Origin: Lepraria neglecta
Taxonomy: Eukaryota > Ascomycota > Lecanoromycetes > Lecanorales > Stereocaulaceae
Assembly (NCBI GenBank): GCA_033220425.1
Contig: CM065650.1
Span: 992,001 to 1,056,000, forward strand
DNA length: 64,000 nt
Direction: 5' to 3'
The translations under genes were made by a program, and so were the position numbers. Under the pieces are notes generated by a model. The model was not told the origin of the DNA. It saw only the letters and a program-made list of their open reading frames with translations, and did no database searches. Positions 22,399 to 33,573 of this stretch are shown piece by piece (position 1 is the first letter of the stretch; each line of letters starts with the position of its first letter).

Positions 22399-23103
22399 AT
22401 GACACCCCCAATCCCCCCCCGCAGCATCAGCATCCATGCCACACCCCTCACACCAGAAGCATTCCCCCCTTTCGGCACCGTCATCACATCCCCACTTTCC
22501 CCATCTACAACAACCCTCCCATCAACCCCACCTCTAGGATCCGCCCCAGCAAACCAAGGCACAGCTCTTAAATACACAAACATATCGCCGCTCACGTCCA
22601 CCTACCGGCTGGCACCCAGCGGTGCCCCGGCCCATCCAACAATGAGCATGTTCACTTGCTTCCCGCGCCAGCTCCGGCCCTCAAAAGGCGGGCAACTGTT
22701 CGACGTAAGAGTATTAGAACGCCATCCCTACACCACGCAAACATTCGTCCCCCTATCCACCTCCTCCAACACGAAGACGAAGAGTCTCATCATTGTCGCT
22801 CCAACCCTGGACTCCCCATCTCCTCCCGCCACATCTTCAGGGACGCCCTACTTCCCGCAAGCAAAACAAGGTGGACCACCTGACCTGGACAATATGAAGG
22901 CATTTGTTGCTGAGCCGGGCATGGGTGTCACGTATGGAGTGGGGACGTGGCATGCGCCTATGGTTGTGATTGGGGACGGGAGAGTAGATTTTGTGGTTAC
23001 GCAGTGGGTTAGTGGGAGGGGTGGGGAGGATTGTCAGGAGGTTGAGATACAGGAGGGGGTGGAGGTTGTTGTTAGTGAGGAGAAGGTAAGGGCGAGATTA
23101 TGA
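22399..23103 (+). CDS. DAL3-like: ureidoglycolate lyase (ureidoglycolate hydrolase family)
   Basis: Purine/allantoin catabolism: splits ureidoglycolate to glyoxylate and urea. From ATG 22399 the protein reads MTPPIPPRSISIHATPLTPE, then the family motif FPPFGTVI. Further on come MSMFTCFPRQL, FDVRVLERHPYTTQTFVP, FVAEPGMGVTYGVGTWHAPM with the His of the cupin-like active site, and VDFVVTQWVSG. Length is 234 aa, normal for the family (yeast about 195) allowing for a Pro/Ser insert. It is a single exon. A Ser/Thr/Pro-rich insert follows IIVAPTLD. No other allantoin gene is adjacent, so the pathway is not clustered here. An N-terminal extension from 22285 is possible but unlikely. Confidence 0.85.
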   Translation: MTPPIPPRSISIHATPLTPEAFPPFGTVITSPLSPSTTTLPSTPPLGSAPANQGTALKYTNISPLTSTYRLAPSGAPAHPTMSMFTCFPRQLRPSKGGQLFDVRVLERHPYTTQTFVPLSTSSNTKTKSLIIVAPTLDSPSPPATSSGTPYFPQAKQGGPPDLDNMKAFVAEPGMGVTYGVGTWHAPMVVIGDGRVDFVVTQWVSGRGGEDCQEVEIQEGVEVVVSEEKVRARL

Positions 23104-23935
23104 GGAGGTATATGGATAGAGAATGGTGCTATCTAGTTGTGGTTTGGAGGATGCAGACATGAACTTATGAAGGGATGTGGCGTTGTGCTGCTACTGCCAT
23201 TGGGAGGATCGTATGGGAATTGCGGTCTTGAGAACATGCTCACTAGGAAGGTCAGTGAGGCAACGTGGGATCAGGCATCTCAACATACAGTGGGTGGTGG
23301 ATTGGCTCACGCTCTACAACAGAGCCTGCTACAAAGAGTGATTGTCGTGGTCACAGAAAGTCTCCCATGTCTTTGGAACACGAATTTTTTGGTTGAACGT
23401 AAATCCCATCAACACTTGTTTATGTCGTCCTATCATCAATTTCATGAGGCTGCCTTGTTTGCTAGCAGTTTTGATTCTACCGTGATAGAGGATTACCTAC
23501 ACCAGAGAATATGTTGGAGGGCAGTCACCACACCAGCTTTCCACAGTCTTAAAAGCACACTATTCGCGCATGCCCTCGGAGTCTGGTCTGAAGATTGTCA
23601 TCAAGCCAGTGGAAAAAACTATATGGATTAACGAGATCGTTTCTAAAAGGCAACGCCGGACTGGTCTATCAATTCGCAGCTTGCACTTCGGTTTGCCACT
23701 GGAAAAGATTCGACGGATACTGCTCATTCAATCAGATTATTCGCTGGATTTACGCTTTGTTTGTCCGTTGATACGCTCCGTCCCAGTCATTCCCGCTCTT
23801 CATGAGATTGCTCACACTATATAAACTACCTTAATTAAGAGTTCTCCTCTGCTATCCTCAGAATCTCCGAATTACTGTTTGAAATTCCATCCCGCCCTTC
23901 AACCCAAATTCTACCAAGTGCGCAGACGAACAACC
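23104..23935. other. intergenic, about 0.8 kb
   Basis: One plus-strand frame (23137-23631) is open for 164 codons but has no recognised motif or intron and unusual composition; I do not call it. The last part contains the TATA-like element given separately. Confidence 0.4.
23810..23826 (+). promoter_or_regulatory. shared TATA-box element (copy 1)
   Basis: GCTCACACTATATAAAC, about 110 bases before the ATG at 23936. Near-identical to the element at 24629-24645. Confidence 0.5.
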
Positions 23936-24350
23936 ATGAGCGACTCCACCTGGCACTCCGACCTCAGCTATCGATACAAATCAGCCAAGAATAATGCGAT
24001 CATTGACTACGAAGAAATGTCCGGCGCCCTTTCTCAGATCGAGCCAGACTGGGAGAAGTTAATGGAGCACTGGCATGAAGTTTGCAATTTCTCGCAAATA
24101 GTAAAACCGCATCCTGAGTCCCCCTGCCGACATTGATGCTATCCGGAGAATGGTCTACAACTTTGTCTCTCCGGAGACTTTCAAAATCATGTTTCAGATG
24201 CACGAGGATCGCAAGGCGGTGCGTAAAGCCGCTGGAGAGTTGCGTCGGGAACAAGAGTGGCTGGATCTTTTCTTCGCCTACGAGTTCAAGGAAAAATTGA
24301 AAGAGCATGGATTAACCCTTGAAAAGTTTTTCGATGTTAGCTTTCATTAG
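23936..24350 (+). CDS. small acidic helical protein, unknown; frame interrupted in a C run
   Basis: From ATG 23936 the protein reads MSDSTWHSDLSYRYKSAKNN, GALSQIEPDWEKLMEHW and VKPHPESP. After a one-base shift in the C run at 24120-24124 it continues ADIDAIRRMVYNFVSPETF, KAAGELRREQEWLDLFF and ends KFFDVSFH at 24350. Total length is one base over 138 codons, so one extra C explains everything. It is rich in charged helices and lacks any signal or membrane helix. It resembles the next gene weakly (ALSQI/ALTTI; SP..IDAIRRMVY / SP..NIRAISRMIF) and shares its promoter element, so the two may be old duplicates. Function unknown. Confidence 0.55.
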
Positions 24351-24720
24351 CTATGGGTCTTCCTGTAACATTACGTGGTGGCTAGGGCTATGCAAACTTT
24401 GATGAAGGCTTCACGAGCCAATTCCGAGTGTCTTCTCCATATCGTTCTGTTCTTAATTATTCTGAAGACAAAAAGCAAGTGGTTTTCGTCGTATTCTTGT
24501 CTATAGCTCCCACTTTCAGTGAGAGTCTTGTTTGCTAGACTTTCCGGAACGATTGAGAGTCATATGGTTTTACACTTGTTTGTCTGCTGTTACGTTCCTA
24601 TGCACTCATTCTTGCTGACTGCAAGGCTGCTCACACTCTATAAACACAGGCCAGCATCTTCTTACTCGTACTCGAAGGCTGCATTCCACTCTGGATCAAT
24701 CCCGCTAAAGATCAAGCACC
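24351..24720. other. intergenic with promoter of the next gene
   Basis: No gene. It contains the TATA-like element at 24629-24645. Confidence 0.5.
24629..24645 (+). promoter_or_regulatory. shared TATA-box element (copy 2)
   Basis: GCTCACACTCTATAAAC, about 77 bases before the ATG at 24721. It differs from copy 1 at one base. Confidence 0.5.
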
Positions 24721-25113
24721 ATGAACGAACATGAACAGAGCACGAGTAGTGCAGGTCAAGACAGAGTCAGCGAACAACTCCACACGACCACAGAAGATGC
24801 ACTTGTCGGGCTCAAGAAGATGTGCGACGCCCTGACTACAATACAGGCCGAATACGACAACTTTGACAGCGTCTGGCTCGACATCCGAGCACGCCAAGGA
24901 GATTTAATGACTCAACTGAGACAGCAGGGAGAAATGGATCCTAACGGAAGTCCTGTAAGCCTTAACATCAGGGCTATTAGCAGAATGATCTTCGAGCACC
25001 TCTCCCATGACCTGGTAGATAGTGCAGACGATATTCGCCAAGACTATCACGCGGTTCATGGAGCATTTTCGAACCTTTCTGTACGCTTTAGAGCGCTAAA
25101 GGCAGCCTCTTAG
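24721..25113 (+). CDS. small helical protein, unknown, possible paralogue of the preceding gene
   Basis: Intact single frame of 130 aa: MNEHEQSTSSAGQDRVSEQL, ALVGLKKMCDALTTIQAEYD, PVSLNIRAISRMIFEHLSHD, ending RFRALKAAS. It has no Cys-rich, membrane or signal segment. Predicted to be mostly helical. Its position after the gene at 23936, the shared TATA element and the weak similarity suggest tandem duplication. Function unknown. Confidence 0.6.
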   Translation: MNEHEQSTSSAGQDRVSEQLHTTTEDALVGLKKMCDALTTIQAEYDNFDSVWLDIRARQGDLMTQLRQQGEMDPNGSPVSLNIRAISRMIFEHLSHDLVDSADDIRQDYHAVHGAFSNLSVRFRALKAAS

Positions 25114-25758
25114 AGGACGTATGAACAAATGGGGGTTCTACTTCGGTATTAGGGTATTGGTCTAGATGGGGTTTTAGACAGTGCGTAAAGGTAGTTTGAC
25201 AGGAAGAGCTTCACAAAGGATACGACATCCAGAATTTTTCTGATAGCAGACATTTGGAAACAAAATACTCATCCACGTCATGTCTCGGCTTCTCAGAATG
25301 TTTTGCTTGTGTAGGCTGAATCCCTTGAAACAGCCGTCTTTACAGACGTCTGAACTGTGATCCATGGCGCTTGGAGAGGCGGAGAATTAGGCTGGGGCAT
25401 AGCGGTGCCTGTGGAAGAAAGTGAGCAGGTAAAATGGCTGCCGTTGCTTCCTTTCTGACACTTCTTCCAGCATTTTTCTTTGTCTCAATCCTAGACTTGA
25501 AGTGAGACATAGCCTGGTACCTGCATACTTTGCAAAACCCCGACGACACTAACGTGGTTCGATGAGACATTCCTCATACTGTCTAATGAATCCTTTGTCC
25601 ACCGCGTTTTCGTTCCAGCTTTCAATTGAGACATATCTGCCTATATCAGAAGCCCAATGTTCCATCTATATCGCCAGCAGGCAGCTCGTTCATTCAACGA
25701 TCAATTCAATACCGAATCCGACAGACATCTACGGTAAAAACAGCCATCGAGATTACTT
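25114..25758. other. intergenic
   Basis: No recognised gene. Frames here overlap on both strands without protein character. Confidence 0.4.
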
Positions 25759-26523
25759 TTGCTCACGACCGTCACTCCACGAACATGGGCAACGCAACTT
25801 CACCGTCGTTCAACGAATCCTTGGTACGAAGGCTCGCTACCATTGCCGGAATATCAGCGTGATCAAGCCACAATTGAGAATCTTAACGCTGAGGGAACGC
25901 TCAACGATGAGTGGAAGGATACCGAATCCACTTCCGCTGATACAGAAAACTACTCCCAAGTCCCCGAATGCCCAGATAATACCCTGCTCACCCACAACGA
26001 GGAGATCGAGCTCCAACTCGTCTGCGCCGTCATCGACCTAGGAAGAGTCGCAACTGGTTTACAACACGGATACGAGGAAGTTCACCATGAACTACAAGAT
26101 GTGCAAAGCCTTCTTCGAGGAACAACAGCAATCCGTCACCAGCACCAGCCCCTCCGATCTAGTTTCGTGAAATACACAGTTGATATTGGGGCTCGCGGGC
26201 CCTCTCAGTATGAAGGCATTCCAATGACAGGCTATGCTGACTTGAAGACTGCACTCGGTGTTTTGCGTCAGCACCATTAGACTTGGTGTGCTACTTACGA
26301 GAGGACTATGCGACGGGTTAATGGCATGATTAACCAGGATTATGGAGGTCTTGAGGATTGGGAGCTGTACGGGAAGTTTGATATGCTGGTTACAGTCTAT
26401 ATTCTCGCTAAAGAGTCCAGTGAAATGGTTGCAGGCATCATTGAACCATATCCTTGGATAAAGGTCGTCGCGCTCAGCGTCATCGATATGGCTCTCGTCC
26501 TGGTTTCCAGCATGCTTTCGTAG
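25759..26523 (+). CDS. unknown protein with an in-frame TAG
   Basis: One frame runs from about 25759 to 26523, broken only by TAG at 26278-26280. Before the stop: ENLNAEGTLNDEWKDTEST, HNEEIELQLVCAVIDLGRV, YEEVHHELQDVQSLL, DLKTALGVLRQHH. After it 81 further codons are open, including MINQDYGGLEDWELY and a hydrophobic end WIKVVALSVIDMALVLVSS that could be a membrane helix. The true start may be the ATG at 25786 in another frame or a later Met. It could be one gene with a nonsense change (CAG or TGG to TAG), or a 173-aa gene plus chance frame. Not recognised; similar in size and character to the two small genes upstream. Confidence 0.4.
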
Positions 26524-27409
26524 GCTAGTTAGCTTTGGTGGGCTGGTGGACAAGACTTGGGAAGTGGATCTGTGGATACCGTGGCATTTGTGCTGATATC
26601 GGGGATTGTTAAGCTTCTTTGCATGTATTCGGTCGGGCTGAGGAAGCTGTGGAAGGAGCTTCTAGGTCTGACTTTGGTGGAGACGATTGTATGGATTTGG
26701 TTGGAATATATGTGAGGAAGATGCTGTTGCTGAAGGCACAGAGTTTGACGCCGTGGATCGTGCTTCTTTTGTTAGATGGGCACCTTTCTCTGGGCTGTCG
26801 CCATCAGTGGCATAGGGCACTAAAGTACGTCAATCGTTTAATACACATCTTGAGTCCCGATTTGAGTCCTCGTTATAAAACCAAAGCTTGAGCCTTTCGG
26901 ACTGTGAAGTCCATCAATTATCATCCCAAAGAAGGTCATTGCATGTGCTGAACCTAGCGGCAAGCAGGCTCCGTGGTCGACGTATCAATTTCGTCCTTTC
27001 ATTAATATTTCTTATGGATAGGATACGGGCGGAGTCCTATACTCCAGCAACCATTGTCCTCCACTCCTCATCAAATACAGATTCATCCTTCTCGTTGTAT
27101 CGTCAAAAGTTCTGCGTCAATATGGCAAACTCACTTTCACCAAATGTAGGAGCTGTTATCAATCAGTCGCCCTTATTCACGATCAATCTGTTGGGCATCC
27201 GGAAGTCTCTCAAGTCGCACTCCTCTGGGTATGACTGCAGGAATATACTAGCCACAGACAGGTAACGCCCGCTCGGTACACCACCAATGGCCAACAGGGC
27301 TTTTGGTGGGGCTGGCTCCAGCATTGTGGGCTGCAATAACATCACAATCTCCACTCAACCCGATACTTTCATCCTTCTGTATAACTTGTCTCTAACATCA
27401 TATTGAATC
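26524..27409. other. intergenic before the NACHT gene
   Basis: No recognised gene. A plus-strand frame at 26888-27265 is open but featureless. The last bases form the promoter of the gene beginning at 27410. Confidence 0.4.
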
Positions 27410-30400
27410 ATGCCTATTGATCCTCTTTCAGCGTTCGCTTTTGCAGCCTCTGCTGTTCAGTTTGTACACTTCGCCATAGAAATTGTTTCAAAGGGAAAGC
27501 GCCTATACCGAGCTCTCGATGGCGCTCTTCCTGAAAACGCAGATGCGGAGACCGTCACCGTCCGCCTCAAAGAGATGATGCAGAGGCTTGCAAATTCAAA
27601 TGACTCAACCTCGAAGGCGGACCTTGGCCCAGAGAAAGTACGATTTCGTGACATATGCGACGAGTGCGCTGGTGTATCGGAGAAGTTGTTGCTATTCTTA
27701 GGCAAGCTCAAGGTTCCCAACAACAAGAAGCATCGAAAATGGAAAAGCTTTCGTCAAGCATTTGGCAATGCTCAGAAGTTAACTCGACACACAGATCCTG
27801 GTCTCCCTAAGGTAAGTGCGCAACGTTCCCTTTCATGCCCGCCAGGTTCTAATCTAGTCGTGGTTCAGAGAAAAGGTTAGCAACCTATCCATACATCACG
27901 ATCAACGCTTTCATGAGCTCCACTTCCAAACTCGGAGGACCATGGATTCACTCCTCGAGACACCCATAATACAGGATGAAAATATTCGGATGCGCTTCGA
28001 AGCTTTCACAGAGTCACAGAGGCAGGAGCACGCTAAAGTTCGTGCGGACTTCGTCTACTTAGATGGAGAAAAGCATAGAGCCAGCGTTGAGCTTGACCTC
28101 CTTGAAATCTTAAGATTCTCACTGATGTTTGACCGATACGAGAAAATTACTGAAGCCCACAAGAACACTTCTCTGTGGATTTTCAAAGATCCACAAGCTT
28201 ACCAGAAACCATGGGACAATTTTCAAAGTGGCTTTCTGACAGCGCTGGAATCTACTGGGTTCAGGGGAAAGCCGCTTCGGGGAAGTCAATAATGATGAGG
28301 TTTATATGGAATCATCCATTGACTACCGAGCACTTGAAAGCCTCGTCAGCGGATTCCGAAGTCATGATCGCTAGCTTTTTCTTCTGGAATAGCGGGACAC
28401 CGGAGTAGCGATCACAAGTAGGCTTGCTTCGATCTTTACTCTTTAAGGTTCTCGATCACCACAGAGAGTTTATTCCCAAAGCCCTCCATGAAGAATGGGA
28501 ACGTAAATCCACTCTAGCAACCCACGATTTGTTAATGACTTCCGAGGTGTGGTCACTCGCTCGATTGCAGGAAGCTTTCAAGCGGGTCATCACGTTTTTC
28601 GGCGCAGACTTGAAACTATGCTTTTTCATTGACGGCGTCGACGAGTATGAGGGAGAGGCTGGATACATTGGGCAATTCTTCCTGGAGCTATCGCACTGCT
28701 CAGAGCATGCCAAATTCTGTGTTTCCAGTAGGCCTTGGCCTGTCTTCCAGGAAATTTACTCAGAGTCTCCTACATTGAGATTGCAAGATCTGACCCATGA
28801 TGACATCAAATTGTACATCAATGATAAGCTCGGGAAGAATAAATACATGCAACAAATCCTAGCCGAGGATTTCACTATTCTACTCGTAGTTGCATCTCTC
28901 GTCAGCGGTCTTCGCAATGGAGATTATCTGTCTTACTTACACCTTAGACTGGCTAGTCTACCATCAGACCTCGAGGAACTATTTGGAAATATGCTCGAAA
29001 GCATTGATCCACTGTATAGGGAAGAAGCCTCGCAGATGTTTCAGATTTTTCGTGCGAGTGACTATCTTTATCCATTCCAGAGCTAGATCGAGCGCTTCAA
29101 TTCTCGGATTATCGTGGCGCGATGGAGATGAAGACTCAAGGAGTAATCATAGACTACGACAACATAAGAGGAATGTGCAAATGATAGGAAATAATGGTGC
29201 TCAGGCTCAATAGCCGTTGCATGGGGCTACTCGAGGTGCCCGCATATTACAGTCCTGGATGTTTTGACAAACCAAACCACAAACAGAGTGATCATGTCTA
29301 TGATATGACGGCTATGGAGGAGGCTTCCAAACCTGAAGATTTGAGCATATCCTATCTACATCGAACAGTTCGCGACTATTTTGAATTACCACACGCTTGG
29401 GAAAGCTCGGTAGTCCAGACAAAGCACAAGGGTTTCGACCCTAATGTGGCTATGTTGATGTCTTATGTCATAGAGGTCAAGATCACCAATCTGGTATTCA
29501 AAAAGTCGACTATCTACGACGGAGGGACCGGCCCTTTGTGCAGAGCGGCTCAACTCGAACCCTTAACATCAAAGCCTTACCTCGACCTTGTCGAAGAACT
29601 TGATAGAGCCATCAGTATTCGTTGGAGTGGCGAACAGCCAGCATTTTTCAAGGGACACTGGTTCAACAGCAATCCAGAATGGGTACAGGGTAAATGGAAG
29701 CAAGGCAAATTTGAACTGCGTAGGTTATGGGGGACCGACCTGCTCTGCATGGCGAACGAAAGTAAACTGAACTGGTATTTTAATGCAAAACTAGCCCAGT
29801 TGGCTCCTCTGATCCCGTATCAAAAGCCTGGACTTCCCCTACTGGTCTACGCTGTGGGTTTCACTGTATGGGGTCTTCAGGAAACGGCCGTTCCTAATTG
29901 CGCCTTGGCTGAGCAGCTTCTATGCCACGGAGCTAGCCTTAACGAGCTTATTGAGGGTTTAATCATTTGGCAGTACACCATTCACTATATTCATGTTACT
30001 AAATACTAGGAAATACCACTAGATTTGGAGATGCAGGAGCATCTGTTGGTCTGGCAGCAATTTTTCAACCTCATGTTGCACCATGTTGCGGAGCCTTTCG
30101 CCTGCTGTATTGAAGGCGTTTGCGCTTGGGCACGCCCTCTCGAACTCAGCGACGGAAACTTGTGTAATTACAACATCAAGACAGTGGAGAATAATTCGAG
30201 CTGTGTCGTTTCCCCCTATGCACCAAAGCAGGACCTAGGACACTCCGACGCATACAGAAACCCAGAAAATTATCACAAGGAAGATCACTCGGTGACTGCA
30301 GTGATGGAAGGTGTTTTCAAGTACCGAAAAATCCCTGGAGCAGATGAACTGATGAGGATCCTCGGGGAAAATAAGAACGGCACTGGATCACGCAAGAGAA

Positions 30401-30468
30401 GAAAGAAGCGCAATTTCGGGTGCCAAAAAATTGGGCGTCAAACGAATAGACGGCTTTCATCAGCCTGA
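27410..30468 (+). pseudogene. NACHT-type STAND NTPase with DUF7791-like tail, disrupted
   Basis: Fungal NLR-like protein, a class tied to non-self recognition and programmed cell death. The N terminus MPIDPLSAFAFAASAVQFVHF is the standard fungal STAND leader. The NTPase has Walker A GKAASGKS (28264-28287), Walker B LKLCFFIDGVDEYEG, and the sensor CVSSRPWPVFQ. A region ending SISYLHRTVRDYFELP is typical of the tail that follows NACHT in this group. Lesions: a one-base loss in a T run near 28222 (frame change before KWLSDSAGIYW), TAG at 28406-28408 in GTPE-stop-RSQVGLLRSL where relatives have Gln, several frame changes at 29060-29200, and TAG at 30007-30009. A splice near 27811-27868 does not restore frame. 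The repeat domain expected at the C terminus of many NLRs is not visible. Confidence 0.85.
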
Positions 30469-33400
30469 GTATTTTCTGCACTGTTCCGGGTTCCGGGTTC
30501 CTTCCGGCACAGGAGTTAGAAGGCAATGTTATCAGGTTTTTACCAGCTTTTTCAGTGATTAAGGCACTTCCCAGCGAGGCTGCAAAAACGAGGGATTCAG
30601 AAGGAAGCAAATGTCCTTAGAGCCTCAACCTTTGAGTTTCAAGTACATGACCTCTTTTGAATGTAGAGGAAAGCTGAATCAAGAAGCCGCAACTCGTGAA
30701 GAGCCCTGAGATCTGGTTTCCCGCGAATCTCGCATCCCAACTCCTACACTATATAACCTTGGTCGAGCTTTGTGGTTCTCTGACAAGAGGAACTCTTGAT
30801 GCAGTGGTGTCCGTGAAGTCGCCCGCGTTACAGTGGCTAGCCGTACGTTGTAGTTGTAGAAATTCAGTTGTGGCCCCTCGAATTGTATATTTTGACGATA
30901 TAGGTATAAAGTCCTAATCACTGTCTTCAAGTCTCTTCAACAACACGATCCACTCCCCGAACTTGACTATTCATCTCCAAGACTCCCTATAGATTCCTCG
31001 TAGAATTCGGCTTGCTGCTGCACGCTAAACACCCCTGAGAAATCCCGATCTACCTTTTACCCCCAAGTATACACAATGTCGACATCCCTTTGATCGGCCT
31101 CCCAAGGCCGAGTTACAGCACGAGAACTCTATAGTAAATTTCTAGTACGCGAAATTTATAGATTTATGATTAATGATTGATATATTTGGATTCTATCGTT
31201 GTGATTCCTATGAATCGATAGCCCTGTCAAGTTTTGTAGATTGTGCATCATACAAACTAAGTTGTCTACCAAAGCGTTTGGTGGTATACACGAGTATAGA
31301 AAGTACGAATTTATATGTAGAAACCACTTGCCACTGAGGTAGGAATGACTCTGGGCTGGCCATCACTAGGAATCGCAGGTCCCAAGTGGTTCTGCCACGA
31401 CTAGTATATGAGATGTTTCACGGAGCTTGAATTTGGAAGGATTCCGTTATGCTAGCATACATATCTGCCGCGCACACAATTGAATTCCGCCCAACATGAG
31501 ATAGAATAGACGAGGACAATGATGCAATTCCGCACGTCTGCGAGAACTCAATTATGCCCTTGCCGGCAGCCAACTCAGATGCAGAAGGCGCTCCAACAAC
31601 CGCCCAATAGCAGATGATCTTCAGGTCAACTAAACTGTTAATACAAATGCCATTTTTAGTACCGTCTAGTTCTCCTAACAGAGTATCGACCCACTCAAAT
31701 TGCAAAGGAGGCAGTACGCGTACTCATCTGAGAACGTCGCCTCGCAAGGGAATGCGCAGAATCCGCATCGCACCTAGAAATCGGTAGCGGGCATCCACCA
31801 TCTTGCCGGCTCTCAAGCGAGCCTCTGCTTCAAGTCAGATCGAAGTTGTATAGATAGGTTTTTGAGGTACTGTACATAAGTTACTTAGGGTTCAGCTGGT
31901 GCAATATGGGGGATACTGCCATTGACTCATCCCATCGAGACTGCACAGCTTCATAAGCGTCAAGTATTGGAGGAGAATTGGTGAGCGCGTTGATCGGTAA
32001 GCTGGTTGTCAACATAGCTATGTAGCCGCACAAGCCTTGTGAGTTCACGAGAAATGGTTCAATATAGAGGCCAAGCTCCATCCTTAGCTACTTTAACGTT
32101 TCTTCCAACCATTCAAAGCTAATTTCTTCGCCCGAAACCTAACTCAAACCCTATGCGTAACGCACATCTCTTTCAGACCCATCTCAACTTCATCTCAAAC
32201 AAATATTTTGCTCCATGGCACATAGCTCATAGCTCTTGTCTCATCCCTCGCTCCCGACCAACAACGAGACTGATCACATCTATCAAACAAAATGCACCGA
32301 TTTCTCCTCCCTACTCGTATTCCTCATATGTTTAACTCTCTCCTCGCTCTCCTATCTCCCATACCCACCACTAATTTTTACAACTATCAGGCACGGTCAT
32401 GAATAACCTCCAACAACCTAAACAAGGGAAACATCTCCATAAAATCTCTCTCGAATCGTATAATCGTCCAGAAACCTCTTTCTCCCGCCCTATGTCCCAT
32501 CAAATCTCCTCCCAGGACATTAAACATCTCTCCTCAATCCAGCCTACATCCCTTCCCTCTTTATCATCCAGTCGGTACTCCCAAGTATCCCTTCCTCGTT
32601 GTAGTAGCATGCGGTGACCGATATGTAGGCCGGCCATGGTGATCCAGTTCGGTCTTATTGTGAACTCTTTCCCCAGATCTCATTTCAATCGCACCTGTAT
32701 GGATACTCCGTTGCCCAAATCGATCTTGATCTCGTCCTTCCCGATAGCGGTCATCGTTTGGATGGAAGGAGTTGGATGGAGGTTGGTAGGAAAGTTTCCT
32801 GCTCATGATTCGGATGGAGAGCTAGTGTATTTGCGTCGTGGGGTTCGAGGTCAGCCTCTGGGCCGACGCCGTGGAACGTTCCAGGAGATTGAACGCTGTC
32901 AACTAATGAGCGAGTGTTTCGCGCGGATTGTACCTAATCAGCCGCAATTGCTAAAGACTTACGCTCTGCAGACAAAGCACTGATAGTTTTGGGGTATCGT
33001 ACCATTGACCTATTCACCCATCGAAGGTCACAGCTCATCTCAAAGTAGGATCAATACGTTTAGCGTTTCGCGCTAACGTATTTTTTCTTTAAGCCTAATG
33101 CCTAGTTGCCTGCCTCGCGGGTTAAAATGAAAATTGCACCCCCAAGGCTCCAATTGCTCCTATATATCCTCAACGAAGAGGTTTATAAAAAAGCTTTTGC
33201 TGGCAGAATTATAAATTCAGATGTTCTAAACGAATGTTGTCCATAGCCTGAGTCTGTAATTTTACTCAATCAGAAGTTCTTAGAGGAGTGCCAATTTATT
33301 TTTGACCCGCGAGCCTGGTTCTTAAATACTTTAATTCCCAGCGTTGGAAACCGGCATCGCGCTCACAAGATACTCGGCAACCTCGTCAACTTTTGAGTCA

Positions 33401-33573
33401 AAAGGCCATGGCAGCGGTAGATGATGCAAGATTGGGCCATTGGAAGGATTACAATCGTCCTTTTCTTGACAGTGAGCCAACATTTGAATGCAAATAAGAC
33501 AACAGAAAGGGAAGGCTGACGTTCTGTAACTGTAGAGAACCAGATACTAGCCACAGACTATAAGTCTCGATGG
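30469..33573. other. 3.1 kb without a secure gene
   Basis: Two minus-strand frames look protein-like: 32081-31881 (MELGLYIEPFLVNSQGLCGY, ALTNSPPILDAYEAVQSRWD) and 31705-31418 (LLGELDGTKNGICINSLVDL, GAPSASELAAGKGIIEFSQT, SSILSHVGRNSIVCAADMY). Together they could be the remains of one gene ending at 31418, with an intron or lesion between; the family is not recognised. Two plus-strand frames near 32399-32983 are Ser/Arg-rich and doubtful. 31080-31340 is AT-rich. Confidence 0.35.

Noticed and set aside
28261-28300. Frame change in the NACHT gene as an intron
   Set aside because: No GT-AG pair of plausible size lies between the two frames; a missing T in a T run explains it.
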